Shown: positions 17,400 through 25,534 of the stretch, in pieces
Layout: each line of letters starts with the position of its first letter
Numbering within the stretch: position 1 is the first letter of the stretch
Assembly (NCBI GenBank): GCA_016709765.1
Contig: JADJMD010000013.1
Coordinates: 1,178,001-1,242,000, forward strand
Length of the DNA: 64,000 bases
Reading direction: 5' to 3'
Origin: Ignavibacteriales bacterium
Lineage (GTDB): Bacteria; Bacteroidota; Ignavibacteria; Ignavibacteriales; Ignavibacteriaceae
The notes under the pieces: generated by a model
The model's input: only the letters and a program-made list of their open reading frames with translations
What the model was told of the DNA's origin: nothing
The model's database searches: none
Translations under genes and position numbers: made by a program

Positions 17400-17873
17400 T
17401 TAATTTAAGAAATAATATCCGGCATTAAGAAAAGTAGCAAAGCTTACCCAGAGCAAATATGGAATGTTCATATAAGCTGCAACCGGTTTAATTTTATAGA
17501 ACAGATAAATCATTGCAGCAATGCTAATCCATAAAAGAATGATTTCTATAAGCGCAGCACCAATCAAATTGAAATAGAAGAATAGAAAACTCCATGCAAA
17601 GTTTAAGAGCATTTGGATTGAAAATAACTTGATAGCCAGGTCTCTCTCTTTCGATGCTTCCTCTTTCCAAATAAGAAAAAATGATATTCCTAAAAGGATA
17701 TATAGAGAAGTCCATACCGGACCGAAAACCCAATTAGGAGGACTAAAGGAAGGTCTATTTAATGAAGCATACCAAGTAGGTACAGCTTGAGAAGTAAACA
17801 TTCCTGCTGCAGCGCCAACGGATAATGGTAATAAAATGGATATAATCAGTTTGATAGTGTGAGATATTTTCAT
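17400..17873 (-). CDS. TspO/MBR family tryptophan-rich protein
   Basis: 157 residues with five membrane helices. The signature region is intact: TSQAVPTWYASLNRPSFSPPNWVFGPVWTSLYILLG, where PxWYxxLxxPxxxPPxWxFGPVWTxLY defines the family, and later NFAWSFLFF and a WVSFATFLN close. TspO binds porphyrins or other hydrophobic ligands and is involved in tetrapyrrole and stress regulation in bacteria; its exact role varies between species. Monocistronic by spacing; the 126-base gap to terC contains only a weak palindrome. Confidence 0.96.
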   Translation of the reverse strand: MKISHTIKLIISILLPLSVGAAAGMFTSQAVPTWYASLNRPSFSPPNWVFGPVWTSLYILLGISFFLIWKEEASKERDLAIKLFSIQMLLNFAWSFLFFYFNLIGAALIEIILLWISIAAMIYLFYKIKPVAAYMNIPYLLWVSFATFLNAGYYFLN

Positions 17874-17958
17874 AACTGTTTTTGTCTTGATTTAATTTTA
17901 TCAGAATTAATAAAAATAAAGACTATTGTGTAAAACAATGCATCTGATATTTACCACA

Positions 17959-18201
17959 TTACTTTGTTTTATCAGTAAAATTAGTCTTAGTAATTCTGCC
18001 TAATTTTTCTTTAAACTTATTTAACAATGTTCTTGCCCAAACAAATTCTGTTGCAAGAATGCCTAACCCAAGCGGTATCATAATGAATGCTGGTCCAGGC
18101 AATAGTATCATGGCCACTCCTAAAAGAAGTACTGTAAAACCTACTACTATTATGATTAACCTTTTGGCTTGCTTTTGAGTTTTAATAATAATGTTCCGCA
18201 T
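17959..18201 (-). CDS. PGPGW-type small transmembrane protein
   Basis: 80 residues. Two hydrophobic helices (about 14-32 and 34-52) flank the conserved LLGVAMILLPGPAFIMIPLGLGILATEFVWAR, which is characteristic of the PGPGW putative transmembrane family although the classical PGPGW core reads LPGPAFI here. The C-terminus is basic (LNKFKEKLGRITKTNF). AGGAGA lies 8 bases before the ATG. Function unknown. Confidence 0.85.
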   Translation of the reverse strand: MRNIIIKTQKQAKRLIIIVVGFTVLLLGVAMILLPGPAFIMIPLGLGILATEFVWARTLLNKFKEKLGRITKTNFTDKTK

Positions 18202-18283
18202 TAATTAAAATTCTCCTAACTCAATTGTAAGGGTTTAATTTTAAAATACCCGTAAAGATTATTTGTTCTAAATTCATAAATAA

Positions 18284-19033
18284 TTAAAAAGTATATGAAA
18301 AAGTAAAAGACAGATAATGGAAAAGAGCAAAATTGTAAACTTCATCATTATCTGCACCTCCTTCTAGAATACGATACCCAGCTTTAATTCCAAGCTGCCT
18401 GGATAATTTATATGATGCGGCGAAAAGAAAATCAATTGCTCTTCCCTGTTTAGCCGCGAGAGCATCACCCTCTAAAAGAAAGCCAAGCTTTTCGTATGAA
18501 TGCCAGAACAATCTGAAATTAATAATTGGGACAAAACCAACATTGGATTTCTCAGCAGATATTCCAGGAGACGAAAGTGCAATTCTTGCATCTCTAATTT
18601 TAGCAGTAAATCCTAAACCAAATTCAAGGTTAGGATTTTGCACAAAATCGTAACGGTATGTTAATCTGTACGAATTAAATTTATATGAACCGTTTAAATC
18701 TTCATTTTCGGAAAATACACTGCCGGCAAAGTTAACATCTTTATTTATTCGTCCTTCAGATTTAACAGTTAATGGAGCAAATAGTAAAGATAAAGTATGG
18801 GCAGTGCTAAAAGTGTAATTGAGTCTTATCCTATAAAAAATACCGGAACTTGGTGTCAGATCATCTTTAAAGGAGATAAGTGTTCCTTGATTACCAGGAA
18901 TGCGCACATCATTATATCCCGTGCTTACAAGACCAGTTTCAACATCCAAAATTACCTGGGCATTTAATGATGCTGTTAGACAAACGCTTATCAATAAAAT
19001 TAATGCTACAGCAAGTGAAAATTTATTTTTCAT
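18284..19033 (-). CDS. Outer-membrane beta-barrel protein
   Basis: 249 residues with a signal peptide (LAVALILLISVCLTASLNAQ). The mature part is a series of amphipathic strands, for example FYRIRLNYTFSTAHTLSLLFA, YRLTYRYDFVQNPNLEFGLGF and IINFRLFWHSYEKLGFLLEG, ending FHYLSFTFSYTF with a terminal Phe. That is the pattern of a 10-12 strand outer-membrane barrel. No family name is recognised. It is followed by the PGPGW gene on the same strand after 82 bases. Confidence 0.82.
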   Translation of the reverse strand: MKNKFSLAVALILLISVCLTASLNAQVILDVETGLVSTGYNDVRIPGNQGTLISFKDDLTPSSGIFYRIRLNYTFSTAHTLSLLFAPLTVKSEGRINKDVNFAGSVFSENEDLNGSYKFNSYRLTYRYDFVQNPNLEFGLGFTAKIRDARIALSSPGISAEKSNVGFVPIINFRLFWHSYEKLGFLLEGDALAAKQGRAIDFLFAASYKLSRQLGIKAGYRILEGGADNDEVYNFALFHYLSFTFSYTF

Positions 19034-19118
19034 TTTTTATAAATCTGCTTTAGTTATCCATATAATCTTGAATAGAACCATAAAATATTATCTTGAATGT
19101 AGTATAAAGTATGGAATT

Positions 19119-19931
19119 TCAATTTACTCTTTTCGTCAATTTCTCTTCCATTTTAATTATCTGTTCCTTCAGGCTTAAAATATCTTTTCTTAACTCTTCC
19201 TTCTCATCTTGAATAATATCCTCTATTTTCTCAATTCCTTCTTTACTGGTTTTTTGCTGCACTTCGCTCATTGTGTTCACAACGATAGCAATAAATATAT
19301 TTAATGTCGTGTAAGACGCCAGCAGTATAAAAATTATAAAGTAAATATTAGCAAAAGGATATTTAACCATTATTGCTCTGGAAATTTCTGCCCAGCCCTC
19401 AAGAGTCATAATCTGGAATAATGAAAACATTGATGCACCAATATTACCAAACCACTCCGGATACCCAGCTCCGAAAAGTTTTGTACCTATGACCGCAAAC
19501 ACGTAAAACACCAGTGCCAGCAGAACAAATATCCAAACAAGACTAGGAAGTGAATGAAATAGGGATTCAACAATGAATCTTAGCTTCGGTACATTTTTGA
19601 TTAATCTAAGAGAACGAAAAATCCTTAATGACCGTAAAACCGCCAAAACTCCGGAAGCTGGCAGTAAAGCAATCGCTACAATTGAAAAATCAAAAACATT
19701 CCAGCCGCTTTTAAAAAATGAAAATCCATAAGCATAAAGCTTTAATAATATTTCAATTACAAAAACTGCAAGAATTATTTTATCGATAAGCAGAAGCGTT
19801 CTTCCAAACGAGTTCATTATTACGCTGGAAGTTTCCATTCCAATCGTTATGGAATTAAAAACTATTAAAGCGATTATGAAATTTTGTACCGAACTCTTCT
19901 CTACAAATTGTTTTACTTTTTCTCGATTCAT
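19119..19931 (-). CDS. Voltage-gated ion channel, NaChBac-like
   Basis: 270 residues. Six membrane segments: S1 about 16-38, S2 48-68, S3 78-94, S4 with regularly spaced Arg (VLRSLRIFRSLRLIK), S5 128-150, and the pore helix with filter MTLEGWAEI, then S6 FIIFILLASYTTLNIFIAIVVNTM. A C-terminal coiled coil of about 45 residues follows. This is the single-domain bacterial voltage-gated sodium channel family, which acts as a homotetramer; the classical filter is TLESWS, while here it is TLEGWAE, so ion preference could differ. The acidic filter Glu argues for sodium or calcium rather than potassium. Monocistronic. Confidence 0.93.
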   Translation of the reverse strand: MNREKVKQFVEKSSVQNFIIALIVFNSITIGMETSSVIMNSFGRTLLLIDKIILAVFVIEILLKLYAYGFSFFKSGWNVFDFSIVAIALLPASGVLAVLRSLRIFRSLRLIKNVPKLRFIVESLFHSLPSLVWIFVLLALVFYVFAVIGTKLFGAGYPEWFGNIGASMFSLFQIMTLEGWAEISRAIMVKYPFANIYFIIFILLASYTTLNIFIAIVVNTMSEVQQKTSKEGIEKIEDIIQDEKEELRKDILSLKEQIIKMEEKLTKRVN

Positions 19932-19968
19932 TTCTGCAATAATTATTATTTAATATATACTAATTTAA

Positions 19969-20526
19969 TCAGTAAAGTTTTATATAATCAATTTCAGTAA
20001 TAAAAGTCCCTTCCTGTTTGTCCCCAATAAGCAAAGATATTTCTTTGATATTGTTAAGAGGAATTTTTTTGCTTGAGCCGGTTTCTTTTCCATAATAATA
20101 AAGTTTAAACTCATCGAATGGAATTTTTATAACCATCCACTCTTCTTTTTTTGTTTCCAATGATGTTGTATAAAAATAGCCAGTAAAATAAGCAGTCTCT
20201 TTCATCGAGATGCTGTAGCGCTTTCCATCACCTTTCATTCTTAGTTCAATACCAGAAAACTTTTCAAAGTTGTAATTTTTAATAGGACTTCTTAGCGAGG
20301 CAAACCCACCATTATTTTCTAGAGAAACGTTTCCTTTAAAAACTATTTTATTGTCTTCATTAACATTTACATTTGAAGAGCTCAATCCACCCATTACTCC
20401 GTCATTTACAATGCGCCATTTATTTTCTGTTTGCATAAAAGACGAATTTAGCAAAATGTTGTCTTCGTTTAGTAGTAAGGAGTTATTCATAATTATTGCC
20501 GCAAGTATAATTGAAAGAAAATTCAT
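19969..20526 (-). CDS. CIA30-family protein (exported)
   Basis: 185 residues with a short hydrophobic leader. The core is a jelly-roll: WRIVNDGVMGGLSSSNV, NGGFASLRSPI, GIELRMKGDGKRYSISM, TGYFYTTSLETKKEEWMVIKIPFDEF and a final ISLLIGDKQEGTFITEIDYIKLY. These match complex I intermediate-associated protein 30 (CIA30) in the carbohydrate-binding-like superfamily. Mitochondrial CIA30 is an assembly factor; bacterial homologues are mostly uncharacterised, so no complex I role is claimed here. The channel gene lies 37 bases downstream on the same strand, so the two may be co-transcribed. Confidence 0.9.
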   Translation of the reverse strand: MNFLSIILAAIIMNNSLLLNEDNILLNSSFMQTENKWRIVNDGVMGGLSSSNVNVNEDNKIVFKGNVSLENNGGFASLRSPIKNYNFEKFSGIELRMKGDGKRYSISMKETAYFTGYFYTTSLETKKEEWMVIKIPFDEFKLYYYGKETGSSKKIPLNNIKEISLLIGDKQEGTFITEIDYIKLY

Positions 20527-20661
20527 TTGTTGCTCTTTCTGAACGTATTAAAGTGATTTTAAAGTTTTAATTGTAATTAGAACAACAAGACTTTGTTTCA
20601 GAAGGTTTCAAAAAGCAAATGGTAAGGAAGAATAATAATGATATGTACGATTTAAACGTCA

Positions 20662-20719
20662 AGCTAAACGAAGTATGGGCGTGTAGCCCATTTTGTCGTT
20701 TTAGCTATTGTTGTGCACC
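20662..20719. repeat. attC-like imperfect hairpin
   Basis: AGCTAAACGAAGTATGGGC (20662-20680) pairs with GCCCATTTTGTCGTTTTAGCT (20686-20706) across the loop GTGTA. The two arms differ by two extra bases, leaving unpaired bases in the stem, and beyond the stem lie AACGTC on one side and GTTGTGC on the other. Imperfect stems with bulged bases and AAC/GTT ends are the architecture of integron attC recombination sites. The element lies immediately downstream of the acetyltransferase gene and 700 bases from a truncated recombinase. It could also simply be a terminator for the acetyltransferase gene. Confidence 0.4.
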
Positions 20720-20723
20720 GTAT

Positions 20724-21284
20724 TTATTTTATTTTTTTTCTCATTACATAATAATCATCATACTCTTTATTTATCTTGAAATCGTATCTCTTATATAATT
20801 CCAACGGTCCTTTGAAATTACTCTCGCTCGATTCTCCTTTTCTTGGATATGCTTCAAGATAATCATAGTCCGCATTCGAGTAATCCTCAATGATTTTTTC
20901 AAGAATCATTTGAGCAATCCCTTGTCTTCTATAATCGGGATGTATTAAAAAACAAACAATAGAACAAACTTTATCATCAGGATTATCAATTAAATCATAG
21001 TCTCTTAATAATCTTTGATAATTCGATCTGTTATTTGCATTGCACCATCCAATCGGTTTATCATTTTCAAAAACCAAATAACCTCTCAACTCATTCTCGT
21101 TGATACGATTTATAATCATGGCACGGCTGGCTTCACGAGTACATGTTTCCACATCTCCAAGGAAGTGATAGTCGTTACAATAACATTTTGACCAATCAGG
21201 GTTTTCCTTGTGAATCATATTGTCAAAAAGAAACAAGTAATCGTCTTGTAAATCTTTAGTCAAATGCCTTATTTCAATATCCAT
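20724..21284 (-). CDS. GNAT family N-acetyltransferase
   Basis: 186 residues. The acetyl-CoA binding core is VCFLIHPDYRRQGIAQMILEKII, where R-R-Q-G-I-A is the pyrophosphate loop, preceded by the strand YLVFENDKPIGWCNANNRSNY and followed by YLEAYPRKG and LELYKRYDFKIN. The N-terminal half contains the unusual Cys-rich stretch CYCNDYHF. Such stand-alone GNATs modify amines such as antibiotics, polyamines or protein N-termini; the substrate cannot be read here. It is a lone gene beside an attC-like element, like many integron cassettes. Confidence 0.9.
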   Translation of the reverse strand: MDIEIRHLTKDLQDDYLFLFDNMIHKENPDWSKCYCNDYHFLGDVETCTREASRAMIINRINENELRGYLVFENDKPIGWCNANNRSNYQRLLRDYDLIDNPDDKVCSIVCFLIHPDYRRQGIAQMILEKIIEDYSNADYDYLEAYPRKGESSESNFKGPLELYKRYDFKINKEYDDYYVMRKKIK

Positions 21285-21400
21285 TTTATTCGCTTTTTGT
21301 TTTTGATATGGTCACAACTTATTATTTACCGCAATAAAAAAAATATTGATTTAATTTTTATTTTACTTCAGGGAAACCACCAAATAGGGAGCTTAAGTTT

Positions 21401-21595
21401 ATGAAATTAAATAAAACTAATTTATTGCGAGAAGTCCTTTCTTTGCGAAATTATTCAGTTAAAACCATTGAAACTTTTATTAAAGCAGTTAATGGTTATA
21501 TTCAATTTTCAGGATTAGAGAAACCAATACAGGAATCACTTTACAAATTTTCCCTTTATTTAAAAGATAAAAACATTACTATCTCATTTTGTTAA
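21401..21595 (+). pseudogene. Truncated tyrosine recombinase (N-terminal SAM-like domain only)
   Basis: 64 codons: VLSLRNYSVKTIETFIKAVNGYIQF is the N-terminal core-binding domain of XerC/D- and integron-type recombinases, continuing into a second helix (YKFSLYLKDKN) and stopping where the next helix would start. A full enzyme has about 280-330 residues with a catalytic domain; none of the R-H-R-Y catalytic residues is found downstream. AGGGAGC lies about 12 bases before the ATG. The frame ends 17 bases inside the 3' end of the convergent reductase gene, so the rest was probably lost by deletion. Confidence 0.75.
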
Positions 21596-22154
21596 TATCT
21601 TTCTTAACATCTTTAACAACTCTCTCAAGATATTTTTTTCTTTTGCTTTCAGAGACAAAGGGCACCGACCAGAATTGACGAGTTTTAGTTTTGAACCATC
21701 CAAATACAAATGAATAAACGCCCATAACAAGTCTAAGTTTAACAGAATTTACATATAAGGTAAGCACAGGAAAGGCAGGGGCCCCGTGCGTTAAATAGGT
21801 TCTTACTTTTTTGTTACCTAAAAACGGTTTAGGAATACCTAATGATTTTGTAATAGGTATGAATTTATATGCAAAACCAGGACTTAATACCTGATCGAAA
21901 AATGATTCTAATAATGGTGTGCACCTAAACCACCACACCGGTGAAATAATGTATATTCGATTTGATTTGGTGATTAGTCCTTTGTATAAATTCGTTTTCT
22001 CTTCATCTCCGAAAACATTAAATTTTTCTTCATATAAATCTATTACATCAATATTTTCTTTATTGGCAAAGAGTGTTTCGTGAATAGTTTTGAAAATACC
22101 ATTGTGGCAAAAACTTTTCTTATCAGGATGCGCTATTATTATTAAATTGTTCAT
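21579..22154 (-). CDS. Flavodoxin-fold NAD(P)H-dependent oxidoreductase
   Basis: 191 residues. The fold opens with IIIAHPDKKSFCHNGIF, the FMN phosphate-binding strand and loop, followed by VIDLYEEKFNVFG and YIISPVWWFRCTPLLESFFDQVLSPGFAY, the flavin-binding WW(F)R region of the NQO/MdaB/KefF (Flavodoxin_2) group. A catalytic role in two-electron quinone or other reductions is likely. The start overlaps the upstream NAD(P)-binding DUF2867 gene by 4 bases, so both are co-translated. Its 3' end overlaps the tail of a convergent truncated recombinase. Confidence 0.92.
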   Translation of the reverse strand: MNNLIIIAHPDKKSFCHNGIFKTIHETLFANKENIDVIDLYEEKFNVFGDEEKTNLYKGLITKSNRIYIISPVWWFRCTPLLESFFDQVLSPGFAYKFIPITKSLGIPKPFLGNKKVRTYLTHGAPAFPVLTLYVNSVKLRLVMGVYSFVFGWFKTKTRQFWSVPFVSESKRKKYLERVVKDVKKDINKMR

Positions 22155-23602
22155 GTTTTTATCTTATAATTAATGATATTCTTCGCCATTCCATCAAATA
22201 CAAAATAATGAAAAGGTAACACTGAGTACCAGTATAATCTTCCCAATACTCCTTTTGGACGGAATGTTGCGGTTTGTTTTAAAAAACACTTTTCATTCTT
22301 ACTAATAATATCAAACTCTAACCATGCTTCTCCGGGTAATTTCATTTCTGCATAAAGAAGCAATCGTTTATTTTGTTTATCCGCAGCAAGTACGCGCCAA
22401 AAATCCAGCGTATCTCCTGTATTTATTTTATGAAGATTAGTTCTTCCTCTTCGCAAGCCAACTCCACCAGCGAGTTTGTCTAAAAATCCTCTTAAGTGCC
22501 AGAGCCAATCACCGTAATACCAGCCACGCTCTCCTCCAATAGACCAGATATTATCTAACACCTGTTCAACATCTTGTGTGATTTCTTTTTCTCTTTTATC
22601 AATAAAGCATCCATCTTTGGGAACATTAATATGTTCAAGTAATGAATTATCAGTGTAGCTTGAACTAAGAGAATCTTTCCAGCTGGAGATTACATTGTTT
22701 TGTTCTATTCTTTGAAAGGCAAGCTGTACAGCTTCTTTATATGTGAAGGGTTTTATGTTCAGCATTTTTTCAAGTTCATTATTCTTTGCAACTACTTCAA
22801 TCTTCATACTGTTAACAAGATTTATTGCAAGCATGTACGATGTTGATGTAACAAAGTAAAGCCAATATGAGGAAAGACGAGGGGTCATAATAGGGACAGT
22901 AAAAATAAATCTCTTTAATCCCCTTATTTCTGCAAATTGTAACAGCATTTCTTTGTAGGATAAAACATCCGGTCCACCTACATCATAAGATTTATTAAAT
23001 GTTTCAGGTCTAAGCAACACACCGGAAAGATATTGGAGAATATTTCTGATTGCTATTGGCTGATGTCTCGTGTTTAACCATTTGGGAGTAACCATAACAG
23101 GAAGTTTTTCAACAAGATCACGAATAATTTCAAATGAGGCACTTCCTGATCCAACAATTATTCCTGCTCTTATAGATGTTAAAGGAACTTTGCTTTTTGA
23201 TAATATCTCTTCAACTTTTTTTCTTGAGGCAAGATGTTTGGAAAGTTTGTCTTCGTTTGTAATCCCACCGAGATAAATTATTTGCTTAGCCGAAGTTTGT
23301 TCAACCAGATTAACAAAACTATTTGCAGATCTTTCTTCTAATGAACCAAAGTCTTTAATATTAGAACTCATAGAATGTATAAGATAGTATGCGGCATCAA
23401 TGTCTTTAATTAATTCTGAGGAAGGAATCTCTTTCAGAAAATCAACTTCAAAGAGAGAAACATTTGGATGATGATAGACTCCATCAGATGGAAACCTATT
23501 TCTATTTCTTACACAACAAACAACAGTGTGACCTTGTTCAATCAAAACCGGAAGAAGTCTTTTACCAATATAGCCGGTGGCACCAGTTAGAAGTATTTTC
23601 AT
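22151..23602 (-). CDS. NAD(P)-binding SDR protein with DUF2867 domain
   Basis: 483 residues in two parts. Residues 1-300 form an extended/atypical SDR: MKILLTGATGYIGKRLLPVL, the 9-residue dinucleotide loop TGATGYIGK, AAYYLIHSM, and IIYLGGITNEDKLSKHL. Residues about 330-483 are a DUF2867 domain with RGWYYGDWLWHLRGFLDKL and GVGLRRGR. The same fusion occurs in many bacteria but its substrate is unknown. It begins the two-gene unit with the flavodoxin-fold reductase (4-base overlap), which suggests a linked redox step. Confidence 0.92.
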   Translation of the reverse strand: MKILLTGATGYIGKRLLPVLIEQGHTVVCCVRNRNRFPSDGVYHHPNVSLFEVDFLKEIPSSELIKDIDAAYYLIHSMSSNIKDFGSLEERSANSFVNLVEQTSAKQIIYLGGITNEDKLSKHLASRKKVEEILSKSKVPLTSIRAGIIVGSGSASFEIIRDLVEKLPVMVTPKWLNTRHQPIAIRNILQYLSGVLLRPETFNKSYDVGGPDVLSYKEMLLQFAEIRGLKRFIFTVPIMTPRLSSYWLYFVTSTSYMLAINLVNSMKIEVVAKNNELEKMLNIKPFTYKEAVQLAFQRIEQNNVISSWKDSLSSSYTDNSLLEHINVPKDGCFIDKREKEITQDVEQVLDNIWSIGGERGWYYGDWLWHLRGFLDKLAGGVGLRRGRTNLHKINTGDTLDFWRVLAADKQNKRLLLYAEMKLPGEAWLEFDIISKNEKCFLKQTATFRPKGVLGRLYWYSVLPFHYFVFDGMAKNIINYKIKT

Positions 23603-23716
23603 AATACCTTAATAATTATACAGTTAAAACATTTATAACTGATAGATAATTCAAAAACAGTAATAAAACTAAATATTTAATACCCTTAAAAAATTTTTTC
23701 AAAAAGCGCTTGATTT

Positions 23717-23757
23717 ATTGCTATCAATATGATATCATTACGATAGCAATTTTAAAA
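23717..23757 (+). promoter_or_regulatory. Nested palindrome before the SPFH operon
   Basis: ATTGCTATC (23717-23725) and GATAGCAAT (23742-23750) form a perfect inverted repeat, and inside it ATGATATCAT (23729-23738) is a second perfect palindrome with exactly the same centre at 23733/23734. The whole 34-base element is followed by the AAGGAG ribosome site. Two nested dyads on one axis look like a regulator operator. The operon's own third gene encodes a ribbon-helix-helix DNA-binding protein, making it the natural candidate, but this is inference. Confidence 0.6.
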
Positions 23758-23768
23758 AGGAGTAAAAA

Positions 23769-24644
23769 ATGGACAAGATTACCGAAAAAACTGCTAGTAA
23801 ACTAAATGGTTTTATAGCATTGTTCTTAGTTATCGCAATGTTTGCAATTGATATTTATTTAATCTCAACGGGAATAAGATTAAACAATCCCGATGTTCTC
23901 TGGTTTCTGATTCCCTTGATAATAATATCATTCCTGAGTTTTGGTGGATTCATGATTGTTCAGCCAAATGAATCTAAAGTGTTAATATTATTTGGTCGAT
24001 ACACCGGAACCGTCCGGGAATCTGGTTTTTGGTGGGTTAATCCTTTTACAGTAAAAAAACATGTTTCTTTGAGGATAAGAAACTTTAACAGCGATAAAAT
24101 AAAAGTAAATGATTTACACGGAAATCCAATTGAGATAGCGGCCGTAATTGTATGGCGTGTTGTCGATTCTGCTCGCGCAATATTTGATGTTCAAAATTAC
24201 GAACAGTTTGTTGCGATACAGGCTGAAACTGCGATTCGTACTCTTGCATCAGAATATCCGTACGACACTAATGAAGGCGAGAAAGAATCATTGAGAAGCA
24301 GCCCGACCGAAGTTGCGGAAAATCTTCAGAAAGAACTTCAAAAAAGACTTGAGGTAACGGGAGTAATTATTGTTGAAGCAAGAATCACTCACCTTGCATA
24401 CGCTCAGGAAATTGCACAGGCAATGTTACGCAGACAGCAGGCTCAGGCAATTGTTGCAGCAAGATTTAAAATTGTTGAAGGTGCTGTTGGAATGGTTCAG
24501 CAAGCATTGCAGGATTTAAGCGATAAAAACATTGTTAATCTTGATGAAGAGAGAAAAGCACAAATGGTAAATAATCTTATGGTCGCCTTGGTTGCCGACC
24601 ATGAAGCTATACCAGTTATAAATACTGGAACAATCTATCAATAA
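23769..24644 (+). CDS. SPFH-domain (stomatin/prohibitin-like) membrane protein
   Basis: 291 residues. Two N-terminal hydrophobic helices (about 11-33 and 42-64), then the SPFH core: QPNESKVLILFGRYTGTVRESGFWWVNPF, VWRVVDSARAIFDVQNYEQFVAIQAETAIRTLASEYPYD and LEVTGVIIVEARITHLAYAQEIAQAMLRRQQAQAI. The C-terminal part is a long helix with coiled-coil character. These proteins organise membrane microdomains and often accompany proteases or unknown partners. The AAGGAG ribosome site is strong. The operon (SPFH, unknown, ribbon-helix-helix) recurs in Bacteroidota by my recollection. Confidence 0.95.
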   Translation: MDKITEKTASKLNGFIALFLVIAMFAIDIYLISTGIRLNNPDVLWFLIPLIIISFLSFGGFMIVQPNESKVLILFGRYTGTVRESGFWWVNPFTVKKHVSLRIRNFNSDKIKVNDLHGNPIEIAAVIVWRVVDSARAIFDVQNYEQFVAIQAETAIRTLASEYPYDTNEGEKESLRSSPTEVAENLQKELQKRLEVTGVIIVEARITHLAYAQEIAQAMLRRQQAQAIVAARFKIVEGAVGMVQQALQDLSDKNIVNLDEERKAQMVNNLMVALVADHEAIPVINTGTIYQ

Positions 24645-24649
24645 ATAAG

Positions 24650-25162
24650 ATGAAACCTCTATCAAAATATATCGGTGAAGAGTTATCCCTTATCCAGCCA
24701 TCATTCTGGAAACGCGAATATGAGTTTAGATCTTCAAATGAACTGCTGGCAAAAATGTACTTTCCTAAATTTTTTAGTCAAACAGCAATTGTTGATGGGT
24801 TTGCTGAAAAGTATGAAATATTTCGACCAAGTTTCTGGAAATTAGATATTGCAATTCGCAAGGAAAGTTACGATTTAACATTTGCAACGCTAAAACACTT
24901 AAACTTTTTTAGAACAAAGGGAGAAATTAATTTACAAAACGGGAAAAAAGTATTGTTCAAACTTGGTGCGTTTAAAAAATCCTGCCAGGTTTTATCCGAA
25001 TCTGAGGAGTTGCTTTTACTATTTCAGAATAAATTCTCGATTAAGGATAGAAATATAATAATAATTGAAGCACCTTCTGTTTTGATTGATGAAAATCCCT
25101 GGATAGTTATGATGATTTGGTATTTGATTTTGAAAAACAAAAGACATAACTCTACAGGATAA
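24650..25162 (+). CDS. Unknown protein in the SPFH operon
   Basis: 170 residues with no signal peptide. Two related stretches, QPSFWKREYEFRSSNELLAKM (about 18-38) and RPSFWKLDIAIRKESYDLTF (about 59-78), suggest an internal duplication, followed by LFKLGAFKKSCQVLSESEELLLLF and a hydrophobic WIVMMIWYLILKN near the C-terminus. The repeated strands recall LURP-one/scramblase-like barrels, but the evidence is too thin for assignment. It begins 5 bases after the SPFH stop, and the ribbon-helix-helix gene follows 29 bases later. Confidence 0.75.
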   Translation: MKPLSKYIGEELSLIQPSFWKREYEFRSSNELLAKMYFPKFFSQTAIVDGFAEKYEIFRPSFWKLDIAIRKESYDLTFATLKHLNFFRTKGEINLQNGKKVLFKLGAFKKSCQVLSESEELLLLFQNKFSIKDRNIIIIEAPSVLIDENPWIVMMIWYLILKNKRHNSTG

Positions 25163-25191
25163 AATGATAATAATGAAATTGATATTTAAAT

Positions 25192-25401
25192 ATGAGTGAA
25201 AAGAAAAAATTTTTATTAAGAATAGATGGTAATGTTTATGCCGCCCTGGAAAGATGGGCGGCTGATGATTTACGAAGTATCAATGCACAAATAGAGTTTT
25301 TGCTAACTGATGCATTAAAAAAATCAGGAAGAATTAGTTTAAACAAGTCCCTACCAGAGAACGATAATTCGGAACCAGAAAAATCAATTTCTGACAATTA
25401 A
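25192..25401 (+). CDS. Ribbon-helix-helix (Arc-like) DNA-binding protein
   Basis: 69 residues. FLLRIDGNVYAALERWAADDLRSINAQIEFLLTDALKK has the short beta strand followed by two helices of the Arc/MetJ fold; KKKFLLRID would be the DNA-contacting strand of the dimer, and S-I-N-A-Q-I-E-F-L-L is the family's helix B signature. The C-terminal 20 residues are polar. It ends the SPFH operon and is the likely binder of the nested palindrome upstream of the first gene. A toxin partner is not evident. Confidence 0.85.
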   Translation: MSEKKKFLLRIDGNVYAALERWAADDLRSINAQIEFLLTDALKKSGRISLNKSLPENDNSEPEKSISDN

Positions 25402-25534
25402 AATCAATTCAAACAAAATCCTAACTAATTATTAAGTTTTTTGCAGTTTTAGAAACGATTTTTGCTGTTTTGGTCTTTTGTGAAGCAAATTGATTTCTTA
25501 AGTTTACACACACGATTTTTACCTTGGAGAAAAA

